Source of the DNA: Kalaharituber pfeilii
Taxonomy: Eukaryota; Ascomycota; Pezizomycetes; Pezizales; Pezizaceae
Length of the DNA stretch: 64,000 nucleotides
Reading direction: 5' to 3'
Assembly (NCBI GenBank): GCA_015179045.1
Contig: WHUZ01000076.1
Span: 1-64,000, forward strand
This document shows positions 20,843 through 29,507 of the stretch, one piece after another. The translations under genes were made by a program, and so were the position numbers. The notes below the pieces were generated by a model that did not search any database, was not told the DNA's origin, and worked only from the letters and a program-made list of their open reading frames with translations. Each line of letters begins with the position of its first letter. Position 1 is the stretch's first letter.

Positions 20843-21200
20843 ATATCTCGCGCCGTCGAGGCAGACCTGTCCTACCCACTGATCTCATGTTGCCGTATCT
20901 AGCGCTATCGAGAGGAGCCTGCCATACCTGTCAATAAAGCGCATTTGGCAGCATATCGCGCGCCGTCGAGAGGGGCGGCCATACCTGTTCAGTTGAGCTC
21001 ATGTTGCCACATCTCGCGCCATCGCGGCATACCTGTCATACCAGTTAAGTTGAGCTCATGCTGCAGCATCTCGCAACGTCGAGAGGGGCCTGCCATACCT
21101 GTTAAGTTGAGGTCATGTTGCCATATCTCGCGCCGTCGAGAGGGACCTGCCATACCTGTTACGTTGAGCTCATGCTGCGAGTGAGAGTTGCCATACCTGT
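20843..21200 (+). repeat. Satellite of about 60-bp units
   Basis: Five to six imperfect units containing CATATCTCGCGCCGTCGAG, then CCTGCCATACCTGTTAAG and TTGAGCTCATGTTGC. Units to the left of the LINE nest (about 17100-17352) belong to the same array. The reverse complement of a related array lies at 56.7-58.3 kb. Confidence 0.85.
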
Positions 21201-21310
21201 AAGCAACAGGTTCTCAGCGCGTCAGTAGCTGAATTCGACAATGAGGGCTGCGTCAACCAGCGAGCTGGAAGTGTACTGATCAACAGCCCATATCATCCTA
21301 CTGTCTGCCA

Positions 21311-21368
21311 ATCGCCATAGCCCACAGGGCGGCAAGCGATTAATGATATTAAAAAAAAAAAAAAAAAA
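21311..21368 (+). mobile_element. LINE tail micro-insertion (family I)
   Basis: 58 bp, essentially only the stem-loop (ATCGC/GCGAT) and poly(A). TSD TACTGTCTGCCA at 21299-21310 and 21369-21380. Confidence 0.94.
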
Positions 21369-21429
21369 TACTGTCTGCCAGCCGACCCATGTGAGTAACA
21401 ACTAGCGGCTGCAGTGGCCGACCCAATAA

Positions 21430-21840
21430 GTAACCCCGCTTGTAGCACGAAACTATGGCACGGTCCCCGGGCAAGCCCTCATAGCCCGGAGACAGGCTGA
21501 AAGAAAATTTCTAGTTACACGACGTCACCTCCCCGCTTATGCGCCCCCCTGCGCTGCTAAAACGCGATCCCGGAAAAGAACCTTTCCAGCTCATCCCACT
21601 CCTCCCCATTCTCCGCTGTCCGTTTCCAGTTCTTCTCCATGTCTCCCCATTCTCTGAAGCCTTCTGGATGAAATCTTTGCCGGCAGCACCGGAAAGCTAA
21701 GTGCTCCCCGGTGTGGACCTCTCCGCCCTCACACCTCTCTGAATCTGCTACTCCCAGCCTCTTCAGCCATGCCCTACACCTCCCTCTCTCCAGGCGCATA
21801 GCTGTAAAGTTGGACACCGCCACTCTGTTCCACTCTAGCG
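21430..21840 (-). mobile_element. LINE 3' fragment (family II)
   Basis: The minus strand encodes the ORF2 C terminus (GEVHTGEHLAFRC, then FREWGDMEKNWKRTAENGEEWDELERFF) followed by the family II tail. No poly(T) is left at the 3' edge and no clear TSD was found. Confidence 0.82.
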
Positions 21841-21844
21841 TGTT

Positions 21845-22200
21845 TCACCTAAAAACCGCCCATCACCGGGAAACCGCCCAAATTTACGGGACAACAGATA
21901 AAGCTCCTGTGAATGAGAATGACCCTCATGTGGGTTCAAATTGAAGCCAGAGCATGGGAGGATATAGTAAATTATTTTTTGCACATTGTTTTAACCAACT
22001 TATAGCATATGAGTGGTGACAAATTCTGGTATATATCCAGCCCTTATGTTAGCCATGCTTTGAGTCACCATGTGTGGAAGAGCTTACCTAAAGTCTTATG
22101 TACTGAATATATACTCTACAGCCTATACTGAAGAGGTGTAACAAGTGTGGTTCTGACTGCACTAATACCTACAGAGTACCAACGTCATATAGTAGAAAAC
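21845..22200 (+). repeat. Dispersed repeat copy, about 350 bp
   Basis: Begins CACCTAAAAACCGCCCATCA and is related along its length to 47578-48040. No coding capacity. The family is not recognised. Confidence 0.7.
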
Positions 22201-22208
22201 ACTTTAAG

Positions 22209-22239
22209 TTTTTTTTTTTTTTTTTTTTTAATAAAACTT
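22209..22239 (-). mobile_element. Possible poly(T)-only micro-insertion
   Basis: A poly(T) run and AATAAA between similar CTTTAAGTT and ACTTAAGTT flanks. It may be an extreme LINE tail insertion, but the TSD is imperfect and no stem-loop is present. Confidence 0.4.
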
Positions 22240-22400
22240 AAGTTGTACTAATATACAGTATCTAGACAAACTTGTACGCTACCCCCTCATTATGCAATAA
22301 TAGCAAAAGTGCATATGCACCGCATTGGCCTCTGTATATGCAACAGAAAGAGATCGCCTTTGCATTATCAAGAGTATTCATATGATACTGGACAAATATA

Positions 22401-22600
22401 TCTGGTAAACGCAGAAAGTTACCGTCCACCAGGTCTAAAAGACACTTGACTAGGACTAGCGAGTATCGCTAGTCCTCTGCGTAGCTCATATAGCACTTAT
22501 ATCATTTATTTATGCGACTGCTACACCGGTCCGGATGTCGCATATCCCTTGCATATGTGCATCCACCGACTGCCCGCCCTACGGTTGCGGAGAACCTGCC
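22401..22600 (+). repeat. Dispersed repeat, intact copy 2
   Basis: Same family as 16216-16410, with moderate divergence and small indels. Both carry CATCCACCGACTGCCC and CTACGGTTGCGG near the end. Confidence 0.8.
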
Positions 22601-23111
22601 CCGCTCTAGGGGCAACTTCGCCGGGTTGCTATATAAGTCTGCCCCCACCCCTGGCCATCATGGATTATTTCATATTGTAGTTAAAATATTTACCTAGAAG
22701 TTTGTATATGTATTGGCGTTAAGTTTGGTGTTTTTCTCTTGATCATAGTATTCTGGTTATGAGGGCTTGATCTACTATCTTATTGCATCATCGAGGTAAA
22801 TGCAATGCATATGCGCTTTTCCTATTATTGCATAGTGAGAGGGTGGCATACAATTTTGTCTAGGTACTGGTACTAATAAGTTAAGCTAATAAGTACTTGT
22901 AACTAATGCAAACACTAATTTTATTAGTATTATTATAACTTTATTTATATATTAATTTTTTATCTTTAAAAACAAATATTAAAAAAGTAACTTTTTTTAA
23001 AGTAAATACTAACTTTATTTATATATTAATTTTTTATCTTTAAAAACAAATATTAAAAAAGTAACTTTTTTTAAAGTAAATACTATAAGCTTATATTATA
23101 AAATTATAATA
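22601..23111. other. AT-rich RIP-like block with a 74-bp direct repeat
   Basis: Very low GC and no coding signal. Two adjacent identical 74-bp units, starting AACTTTATTTATATATTAAT, lie at 22937-23010 and 23011-23084. Confidence 0.8.
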
Positions 23112-23204
23112 AATAGTAGTAAATATAGAGAGTTATTATCTACTAAACTAAAAAGATACTTAACTAGTAATACTTACTAGTTTTCTATATAGCTTATATA
23201 GTAT
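23112..23204 (+). repeat. Dispersed repeat, RIP-mutated copy 3
   Basis: Aligns without large gaps to the first 90 bp of the repeat at 16216, with almost every difference C-to-T or G-to-A. The intact GACTAGCGATCCTCGCTAGT reads here AACTAGTAATACTTACTAGT. Confidence 0.85.
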
Positions 23205-23229
23205 ATTTTGTAACATCAGCAAAAATAAT

Positions 23230-23580
23230 TTTTTCCGCCCGAGTGCGCCAGGTGCACTGGGCGCATAGGGCGCTCCTGACGTAAACTCATGCCCTCGGCG
23301 CAGCTCTTTTAACACATACGTTGTGGGCGCACGACCTCTATTGCTGGCAGCATGAACGCATCGCCCTTCACACTCACATTGTGAGCGCACGCTGTCTATT
23401 TGCTAGCAGTATGGGCGCATGACCATTAACACTCACATGGTGAGCGCACGCTGTCTATTTGCAAGCAGCATGGGCGCATGACCATTAAGACTAACATTGT
23501 GAGCGCGAAATCTCTATTTGCCAGCAGTGTGGGCGTAATCACAGTTAACTTCAACATCTCAGGCGTTAGCACGTTGACCA
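23230..23580 (+). repeat. Minisatellite, about 59-bp unit
   Basis: Four clear units around the core CACTCACATTGTGAGCGCAC (centres near 23330, 23390, 23448, 23507), each followed by CTGTCTATTTGCNAGCAG and GGGCGCATGACC. The core contains the inverted pair TCACA/TGTGA. A GC-rich island between two AT-rich blocks; probably non-coding. Confidence 0.8.
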
Positions 23581-23654
23581 TATGCGTGCTCAACCCTGCT
23601 AGAATAAGATGCTCCGCCCACGACGGGTTGGATATTGTAACCATTGCCACTACA

Positions 23655-24095
23655 ATACTAGTATCTAAAAAAATACTTTCTTAATTATATAGTAAAATCT
23701 TATTTACTTAAAGTTTTATACTTTTTTTCTCTTAATATTATAAAATTTATAAACTTAAAAATATTTTTTAACTACTTTAAATTAGTTTTATACTTTTTTA
23801 ATTACTTTTTAGCTCTTTTATCTATATTTTAAACTTATTCTTATATATATTTAGTAGTTAGTGTTTTCTATTAAATAAAAAATTTTATTTTTTATAGTAA
23901 ATACTTATTTAATATATTTAATATATATAAACTAGTACTTAATATAGTATTTTAGTATTTAATAGTAACTGAAAAGAGCTAGTTAATATTTAAAAAGTAT
24001 TATCTAATAACTAAAAAGATTTATTTAATAACTTAAAAAAGTTATTTTATACTTAAAAAAAGTTATTATTTAAAAAGAGTTATCTAATATCTGTT
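23655..24095. repeat. AT-rich RIP-degraded tandem array
   Basis: The later part is made of units such as TAAAAAGAGTTATCTAATAT of about 20 bp. These look like the RIP product of the GC-richer unit AAAAAGAGTCGCCTGACAAC kept at 32473-32545. Confidence 0.75.
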
Positions 24096-24429
24096 ACAGC
24101 TAAGGTGAGACTTACCCTACAAGGGGAACACTACCCTGAACTGTTCATAAGACCAATGCTGCTAGAGCGGACTGATCACCCGTTAGGCTTGGCAGAAGGT
24201 TCTTTGTCTTCCGAATAGGGTAGTGCTAAGGAAGTGTGTGTCATTGTTGATTGTAGTGTCTTTGTACCTGGCACTCAGTTTACGAAGCTACTATGCACAC
24301 ATGTATTAGTACATATTATTATCTTGCGTCTGTACTACTTCTTGCATGTTTCCGTTATATCTACCTGTTCATACAGGTATTGGCATTGATAAGGAATTGC
24401 CATGTCGTTAGTCCTTTGTTCATTTGTTG
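24096..24429. other. Spacer, no gene
   Basis: Mixed-composition sequence between the AT block and the solo LTR. No recognisable frame. Confidence 0.45.
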
Positions 24430-24434
24430 ACTAG

Positions 24435-25025
24435 TGTAACGTCGACGGGGGGTCTTGGCGGAGGTCTTGCCAAGGGGTACGGTCAGCTTGGGTATCGGCG
24501 GCGGTTCGGCGGCTATGGGTCTTTTTTTTTTTTTTTTTTTTTTTTGTCACGTGACCCCGCGTGCAGCTGTTCGCCATGGCAGGGCGGCGGCTATGGGTCG
24601 AGGACTACGGCGGCGGCGGCTCGGCGGCTATGGATCACGGACTATAGCAAGGGCAGTGGCGGAGGAGTAGGAGAAACCAGACGGGTCTATTGATTAACAA
24701 GACAACGGACAAGGAGAAGAAGAGCTATCTACAAGGCGGGCTTGGGGCCCTTATATGCTGGGGAATTGACATAGAAAGGTAATACAGGACTATAACGATA
24801 TGAGAAAGAGAATCCGAAATGCAAGAGCGGCAATAGTGATGCTAATATTGGAAGGCATATCAATGAGGTGTTAGAGGGCTAATCAACCGGACCGGGACGG
24901 CTTGTCAAGCCTTTCCGAGTCGGCTATTAGTAATGTCTCACCTTCCGGCTTGGCACGTCGGCTCGGCTTGACTTGTCGGCTGCGGAAAAGGATGATATCG
25001 ATGCGTGCGTAGGTGGGCTGTGACA
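24435..25025 (-). mobile_element. Solo LTR of a Ty3/gypsy element
   Basis: On the minus strand it begins TGTCACAGCCCACC and ends CGACGTTACA. It is flanked by the 5-bp TSD ACTAG at 24430-24434 and 25026-25030. Without the nested LINE tail it is about 513 bp, the same as the 5' LTR at 37025 after removing its hAT insertion, so both belong to one family. An isolated LTR with a TSD indicates LTR-LTR recombination. Confidence 0.93.
24522..24584 (-). mobile_element. LINE tail micro-insertion (family II) in the solo LTR
   Basis: Poly(T) then GTCACGTGACCCCGCGTGCA and the CATGGCAGGG end of the tail. TSD CGGCGGCTATGGGTC (15 bp) at 24507-24521 and 24585-24599. Confidence 0.93.
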
Positions 25026-25157
25026 ACTAGTAATGTATGACAGGCTGAATCTATATAAGCCCTGGCTGATGGCATAGATTACTCTGAAACCTATCGTTTC
25101 CTCATTACGCCCGTGAATCGCTCCGCTCCACTGCGCGCTCCACGCCAAACAGCTGCC

Positions 25158-25353
25158 CTTCCGGCCCGCCGTATATATACCTCCGTAGCCATTTCGGCCC
25201 GCAGCATATACGCCTCCATAGCCTTTCCGGCCCACAGCATATACGCCTCCGTAGCCTTTCTGGCGCGCAGCATATTCACCTCCGTAGTCACTCCGGCCCG
25301 CAGCATATATATCTCCGTAGCCATTTCGGCCCGCCGTATACACACCTCCATAA
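25158..25353 (+). repeat. Minisatellite, 33-bp unit
   Basis: About six units such as CCCGCAGCATATACGCCTCC followed by ATAGCCTTTCCGG. 33 bp is 11 codons, so frames stay open on both strands across the array; I read this as repeat arithmetic rather than a gene. Confidence 0.85.
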
Positions 25354-25389
25354 CTAGTACCTTCCAGCGCTCACCAGAGCCTAGCCCCT

Positions 25390-25835
25390 CACGCCCATAA
25401 CAATATCTAAAAAAAGTTATTTAATAACTAAAAAGAATTAATTAATATTTAAAACAATTAAAATAAGTTATTTAATAATTAAAAAAGTTACTTAATACTA
25501 AAAAAAGTTACTTAATAGATAAAAAAAGCTATCTAATATTTAAAAAAAGTTACTTAAAAAAAGTTATCTAATACTTAAAAATATTATCTAATACTTAAAA
25601 AAAGTTATTTAATATCTCTAAAAAGTCACTTAATATTTAAAACAACTAAAATAACCAAATTAATAATAAAAAAAAGTTATTTAATACTTAAAAAGAATTA
25701 CTAAATTAAAAAAAAAGTTCCTTAATAATTAACAAAAGTTACTTAATACTTATAAAGAGTTATTCAATATCTAAAAGAAATTAATTAATATCCAAAAAGA
25801 GTTATTAAATATTTAAAACAACCTAAATAAGTTAC
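25390..25835. repeat. AT-rich RIP-degraded minisatellite
   Basis: More than twenty degenerate units of the kind AAAAAAGTTACTTAATACTT, of about 18-21 bp. Same family as 23.9-24.1, 27.9 and 32.5 kb. Confidence 0.8.
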
Positions 25836-25837
25836 TT

Positions 25838-25960
25838 ATGGGACCTCTCCGAGCAGGCCAGTCTGGCCTACCCAGATGCAGGGGTATCGACAGGGGACTG
25901 TACACTAGGCTGCCTGGTTGCAGAGGTATCTACAGGGGACGGTACAGGTCTTCAGATCGT
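25838..25960 (+). repeat. Dispersed repeat, about 120 bp
   Basis: Begins GGGACCTCTCCGAGCAGGCC and contains GGTATCGACAGGGGACTGTA. Copies lie at 38663-38785 (plus) and partly at 27848-27890 (minus). Family unknown. Confidence 0.8.
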
Positions 25961-25984
25961 ATGCCAGGCTTATACCTATCAATG

Positions 25985-26595
25985 AATCCAACAGGCCGTG
26001 ATCTGCATTGGACTGAAACCGCCTGGACCAGCCTGGACCGGCCTGGACCGGCCTGATCCACATGAATCAGGCCAACCAGGCCAGTCCAGGCCAACCAGGC
26101 CGGTTCAGGCCATTCAGGCCGTTCAGGCCATTCAGGCCGGTTCAGGCCAATTAAACGAATCACTCCACAGCTGTCCAGCTGAATTGAGGCCAGCATTTAC
26201 CAGATTGTTTGAGTATTTAAATGAGTAGAATCTCCCATATGTCTAGAATTTTAAACAGCAGCGGTCTACGACTTTTGTCAAGTATGTATCACACTTTGTA
26301 TTCAAGTATATATATTTTAGAAATGATGGACCTTCCAGATAATACAACAGACTGGAATAATTCTTCGATGATGATACCTGATGCGCAACTGTCAATTACT
26401 GATAGTGGAAATATCCAGGACTATTAAAATCTAATTCATCTGGGTTAAATTCTAAAATCGCTTGAATTTACGTAAATGGCCTGGTCGGCCTGGACTGGCC
26501 TGAATGGCCTGGGCCAGCCTGATTGGCCTGGACCGGCCTGATTGGCCTGGACCGGCCTGATTGGCCTGGCCTGGCCTGTTGGATTCAATTGATAT
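25985..26595. mobile_element. Foldback-like element with minisatellite arms
   Basis: The left arm starts GAATCCAACAGGCC and the right arm ends GGCCTGTTGGATTC. Each arm continues inward as short GGCC-containing units (CAGGCCAATCAGGCC types) in opposite orientation. The interior (26150-26460) is shared with 55530-56105. TATCAAT-like sequence flanks both ends. Confidence 0.65.
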
Positions 26596-26639
26596 CATTT
26601 CTTCACTAATTAGCCTGACGTTCTGCAAGCTCTACACTG

Positions 26640-27055
26640 GTCAATGCCCACTGCCTTGCTGGGCCTTTTATTTTTTTCTACCTTAAAAAAGGTTCAGCAA
26701 CAGCAAGTGCAAACTCTTGAGGAAGATTAGGTTACTGCTCTTAGAGAAACTGTTGTCTGTGTTAGAGATCTACAGTAATGTCGGAGTGTCGGAGGTGTCG
26801 GATATCAGAGAGGTCCGTGATAAAGGGTGGTAAGGGCCCGAGAGCAACCTCATGCTCTATGTATATAGGTGTATTACTTTGGCTACTCTCTCTACGAAGG
26901 AATAACAATCATCTCTTTCTACCCAAAGCTCAACAGTCTGAGCTGCGTTGTTATTCGCTGATGTAATTGTACATAACGTTCTAAGTCTTCAGAGGACAGA
27001 GTTTGCTAAAATGCTTATTCATATGCCTGTGACCTTAAGAGGAGATCACAGCCTA
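26640..27055. other. No gene recognised
   Basis: Short open frames only. No similarity to the other repeats in the window was noticed. Confidence 0.4.
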
Positions 27056-27069
27056 CATTAACTAGTGGG

Positions 27070-27205
27070 TTATAAAATGGTAGTGGTAGCGGTGCCGGTA
27101 CTGGTATGGGTGCTAGAGCCGGTGTTAATGCTAGTGCTAGTGCGGGCACTGGTACTGGTGCTGGTGCCGGTGCTGATACTAGTGTGAGAGCTGGTGTTGA
27201 TTATG
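27070..27205 (+). repeat. Simple hexanucleotide-like repeat
   Basis: Degenerate GGTGCT/GGTACT units, more than twenty in a row. Confidence 0.75.
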
Positions 27206-27301
27206 GGGAGCTTTCATCTTAAGTAAGATCAATAAATGCTGGCATAGTCCAAGTAGCGGATTCAATAGTAGAGCTCTCAATGAACTATCGCAGATGAAAT
27301 A

Positions 27302-27587
27302 CCGTATTAACTCACATAAGAGCAAGAAAACAAACGCGCGCTAGTTCGGTCTTGGCAAAATTCTCTGCGCCAGTGCGCGTGTATCACGCACGGGCACGTA
27401 ATGATCCCCGAATTACCGCGATGCTAACCTCAACACCACGGAGATTCGTAGAGAAGCTGGAGATTAGCCGTGCTTAGTAATGCCAAGATTGCACGAACAG
27501 CGCGCTAGCGTGATTAATGGCGCCTGAGTCCTGCCAAGACCGAACTAGCGCGCGTTTGTTTTCTTGCTCTTATGTGAGTTAATACGG
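27302..27587. mobile_element. MITE with TA TSD, copy 1
   Basis: 286 bp with arms of about 58 bp starting CCGTATTAACTCACATAAGA, flanked by TA at 27300-27301 and 27588-27589. Same family as 43332-43579. No coding capacity; Tc1/mariner-like by TSD. Confidence 0.92.
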
Positions 27588-27589
27588 TA

Positions 27590-27890
27590 GTGGGTGGAAT
27601 AAGAGAGTTATATTAAAAGAAAGGCTGCAGGCAGTGAGCGCAAGGAAGAGCATAGCGAGTGGCTAATCCAGCTATTGCATATAGCGTTGTATTCTCCAGC
27701 TCTTAAATTACAGGCTTGTAACCATGCTAGTCGAAGATGTGCCATTCACATAATTGATGTTTAACCATGCCGTCCCATCTAGCATCAACTAAAGCCTTAG
27801 TTAAACCTTTAGCTTGATCACTAAGAAGTACACAGGCTAGTCTACAATCCCCTGTCGATACGCCTGCATCCGGAGAGGTCCCGAGTTACT
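27590..27890. other. Spacer, no gene
   Basis: Ends in a partial inverted copy of the 25838 repeat (27848-27890). Confidence 0.45.
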
Positions 27891-27894
27891 TAGT

Positions 27895-27965
27895 AATTAA
27901 AAAAAGTCACTCAACACTTAAAAAGAGTTATTCAATATCTAAAAAAAGTCGCCTAATATTTGAGA
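27895..27965. repeat. Partly mutated copy of the 20-bp minisatellite
   Basis: Units AAAAAGAGTTATTCAATATC and AAAAAAAGTCGCCTAATATT; the GTCGCC of the unmutated form is kept in one unit. It sits just left of the DIRS-type element. Confidence 0.7.
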
Positions 27966-28350
27966 CAAAGGAAAGACCTCTTGAACCTATCAAAATAAGA
28001 GAAAGACCTACTACTCAATCTAATATGGTCAGGTTGGAAGAAAGGAACTAACTTGTTATTTGACTTCTCTTTATATTTGGCGGTTCAACCGCAAGCTAAT
28101 GGGAGGCTCGAGAGCGGCCACCAGAACCCTCGAGACCACGGAAGAGAGGGCAAGCCACTAGTGGGCGCCACCAAGCCACAGCACAGTCCCTCTCTAGTTG
28201 GTTTCCCGTTTGGGTGATCCCTTTGTGGTAGTCATGGGCAGGCAGCGAAGGGATGCTCGGTATATAGAAGGGGTGAGGGAGACGCTGGTCCTCCCTCTCC
28301 AAGCCGCGTGAGTTGCGAAATCACCCCCCATACCTTTGTCTTCTACACAT

Positions 28351-29423
28351 ATGCCCCGGTGCCTTATGACCAGTCGCAACTACAGAACTCGCTCACAAAC
28401 CTCTCGCTCACAAACACCAAACGCTATATCGACATCCACCATGCACGCTGGGCCATCTGCTGGGCAAATGGGTTTGTTCGACGAACAAGTCCCAGAAACC
28501 CCACCAGCAAACCAGAACGCAGCACCCGCCACAGCACCCTCCGCAGCACCCTCCGCGGCTATAGACGAGGATAGAATCGTACAACGGGTGCTACAGGGCC
28601 TCCTGGCTGCACAGCAACGGGCAACCCCAGCAGGACCAATAATACCAGCCTCGGAGGTATCACAGAATGAGGGTAATGACCCCCGCACCCTCCCCCTTCA
28701 CACAGAATACCCAGCGGTAGACCCGGCTATCTGGCGGGAGATACTGGAGGGCCGTTTCAAGGCGGAGAACCTCTTAAAGATCAATGCCTCCTTCTACCCC
28801 CTTACCGCGGCAAGGAAGCGGAAACAAGAAACCTTGACATTGGGACCATACGAAATCCCAACAACCACCCGCGATGTGGAGATCGAGGAATACCGCTCAA
28901 TTCACACGCTCATGCAGCCTTTCGAGGTATATTGCCAGGCCCTGGTCCAATTCGCCCCGCAGGGCGTCAAGCTCCGCCTGAGCGCAGCTCTAGCCTTCTA
29001 TAGGCACCGCTTATACGACCTCTACCATCTGCACACATGGGAAAGCATCCGGGTTTTCCACGTGGCGTTTCATCAAAAAAGGATCCTCCTCGACGTCTAT
29101 GACCCTCAAGGCTGGCGGGAACAGGATCCCACACTGCAACATCTGTTAATGAGACGCCTACCACGAATGTCGACAGAGCACCTACCGGCAAGCGACGCAA
29201 AACGCCAGAAATCATGGGAGCACCAGCAGCACCGTCACAGGGCCCAAGCCCCACCCCATGCTTCCGCTTCAATCAGGGCACATGCAGAAGCCCAAACTGC
29301 CGATACGCACACATCTGTATTTCGTGCGCCAAACCCCACCCAAATTGCCAACAAGGTGCCAATGCACCGGCTACGGGGGCAAATGCAACATCATTTGCGG
29401 ATCGCATCCAAGCCTCGAGGTAG
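28351..29423 (+). pseudogene. DIRS-type Gag with C-terminal Cys/His finger (one frame break)
   Basis: Probable structural and RNA-binding protein of the retroelement. The first ATG of the frame is at 28351, with a later candidate at 28441 (MHAGPSAGQ). The N-terminal 90 residues are Ala/Pro-rich. The middle (about 28700-29200) looks globular, with WREILEGRFKAENLLKIN and LRLSAALAFYRHRLYDLY. Near 29215 the reading moves to another frame that carries CFRFNQGTCRSPNCRYAH, a C-x7-C-x4-C-x3-H finger, followed by CISCAKPHPNC. This Cys/His end is the kind seen in Gag of DIRS-like elements. The frame change is probably an indel; programmed frameshifting is less likely. A TATA-like TATATAGAAG is near 28260. 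Confidence 0.72.
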
Positions 29424-29507
29424 CAATTAGAGGGAGGATCACTAGGGGTAGTAATTAAATCAAATGATTATCCTAGCTCTGAATCCTCCGTATATTTTCC
29501 ATATCAC

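Noticed and set aside
16216..23204. The three-copy repeat as a possible CRISPR-like array
   Set aside because: Copies are kilobases apart, about 90-200 bp long, and without regular spacers; CRISPR is not expected in a fungus.
24435..25025. Divergent host promoter at the GC-rich GGCGGC region
   Set aside because: TG...CA ends, a 5-bp TSD and colinearity with the LTR at 37025 show it is a solo LTR.
25091..25400. Open frames of 86-138 residues on both strands across the 33-bp repeat
   Set aside because: The unit is 11 codons, so any frame lacking a stop in one unit stays open; composition is purely repetitive and no independent coding evidence exists.
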